From assembly GCF_007827455.1 (NCBI RefSeq), contig NZ_VISM01000001.1, positions 2,395,501 through 2,459,500 on the forward strand: a stretch of 64,000 nucleotides of DNA. Reading direction: 5' to 3'. The notes beneath the pieces were generated by a model that ran no database searches, was not told the origin of the DNA, and saw nothing but the letters and a program-made list of their open reading frames with translations. Below, piece after piece: positions 63,966 through 64,000 of this stretch (positions are counted from its first letter, which is position 1; every line of letters starts with the position of its first letter). The stretch comes from Lutibacter sp. Hel_I_33_5. Its GTDB lineage: Bacteria > Bacteroidota > Bacteroidia > Flavobacteriales > Flavobacteriaceae. The translations under genes and the position numbers were made by a program.

Positions 63966-64000
63966 ATGAATTCAATCAAAAATATATTCAATCAAAAAAA
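63966..64000 (+). CDS. trpA: Start of tryptophan synthase alpha subunit (partial)
   Basis: An ATG 29 bases after trpB begins MNSIKNIFNQK and runs off the window. Position and the N-terminal pattern fit TrpA; the sequence is too short to confirm it. Confidence 0.65.
   Translation, partial: MNSIKNIFNQK

Overview
The window is AT-rich DNA from a member of the Bacteroidota, almost certainly a Flavobacteriaceae (a marine relative of Polaribacter or Tenacibaculum would fit; the genus is a guess). Evidence: Bacteroidota-type promoters (TTG or TTTG, 19-20 bases, TAnnTTTG), few Shine-Dalgarno sites, the Hpt-adenylate kinase fusion, SecDF fusion, DUF4412-, DUF456- and DUF6624-like proteins, and a division cluster with the flavobacterial FtsL/PASTA-FtsI arrangement. 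The sequence is dense, chromosomal and mostly housekeeping. I see no rRNA, tRNA, insertion sequence, prophage or CRISPR array.

Layout. 1-2.4 kb: sugar-nucleotide genes (galE, DegT aminotransferase). 2.5-9.4 kb: a penicillin-acylase-family hydrolase facing a minus-strand operon (alpha/beta hydrolase, engB, RluA-type synthase, AlkB-like monooxygenase, nitroreductase, lipoprotein). 9.6-25.1 kb: complete dcw cluster mraZ-rsmH-ftsL-ftsI-murE-mraY-murD-ftsW-murG-murC-ftsQ-ftsA-ftsZ, preceded by three MraZ boxes and closed by a strong terminator. 25.2-33.4 kb: aminotransferase, desaturase, rsmG, a secreted PEP/pyruvate-binding-domain protein with a lipoprotein, and lysS. 33.4-33.8 kb: a non-coding stretch with a candidate small RNA. 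33.8-39.2 kb: DUF456 protein, a BlaI/M56 regulatory pair with a triple operator, two proteins related to the M56 C-terminal domain, and a histidine kinase split by a frame change. 39.2-51.3 kb: obgE, hpt-adk, secDF, fhs, a DUF4412-like protein, mdh, a DUF6588-like protein, gyrB. 51.6-56.5 kb: gatC-gatA-gatB/aspS, the last gene a GatB-aspartyl-tRNA synthetase fusion. 57.0-64.0 kb: trpL-trpE-(S41 protease)-trpG-trpD-(58-aa membrane protein)-trpC-trpF-trpB-trpA (cut by the window end).

The most interesting region is the 641-bp gap between the divergent gatCAB/aspS and trp operons. Each side carries its own consensus promoter, a 15-codon leader peptide and an attenuator. The trp side encodes a leader with three consecutive Trp codons. 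The gat side encodes a leader with nine Asn codons among 15, followed by mutually exclusive antiterminator and terminator hairpins. The natural reading is that the transamidation enzymes that make Asn-tRNA(Asn) are controlled by ribosome stalling at Asn codons, that is by their own product. The leader has no Gln codon, and the AspRS half of the fusion carries a His at a position linked to relaxed tRNA recognition, so both point to Asn rather than Gln synthesis.
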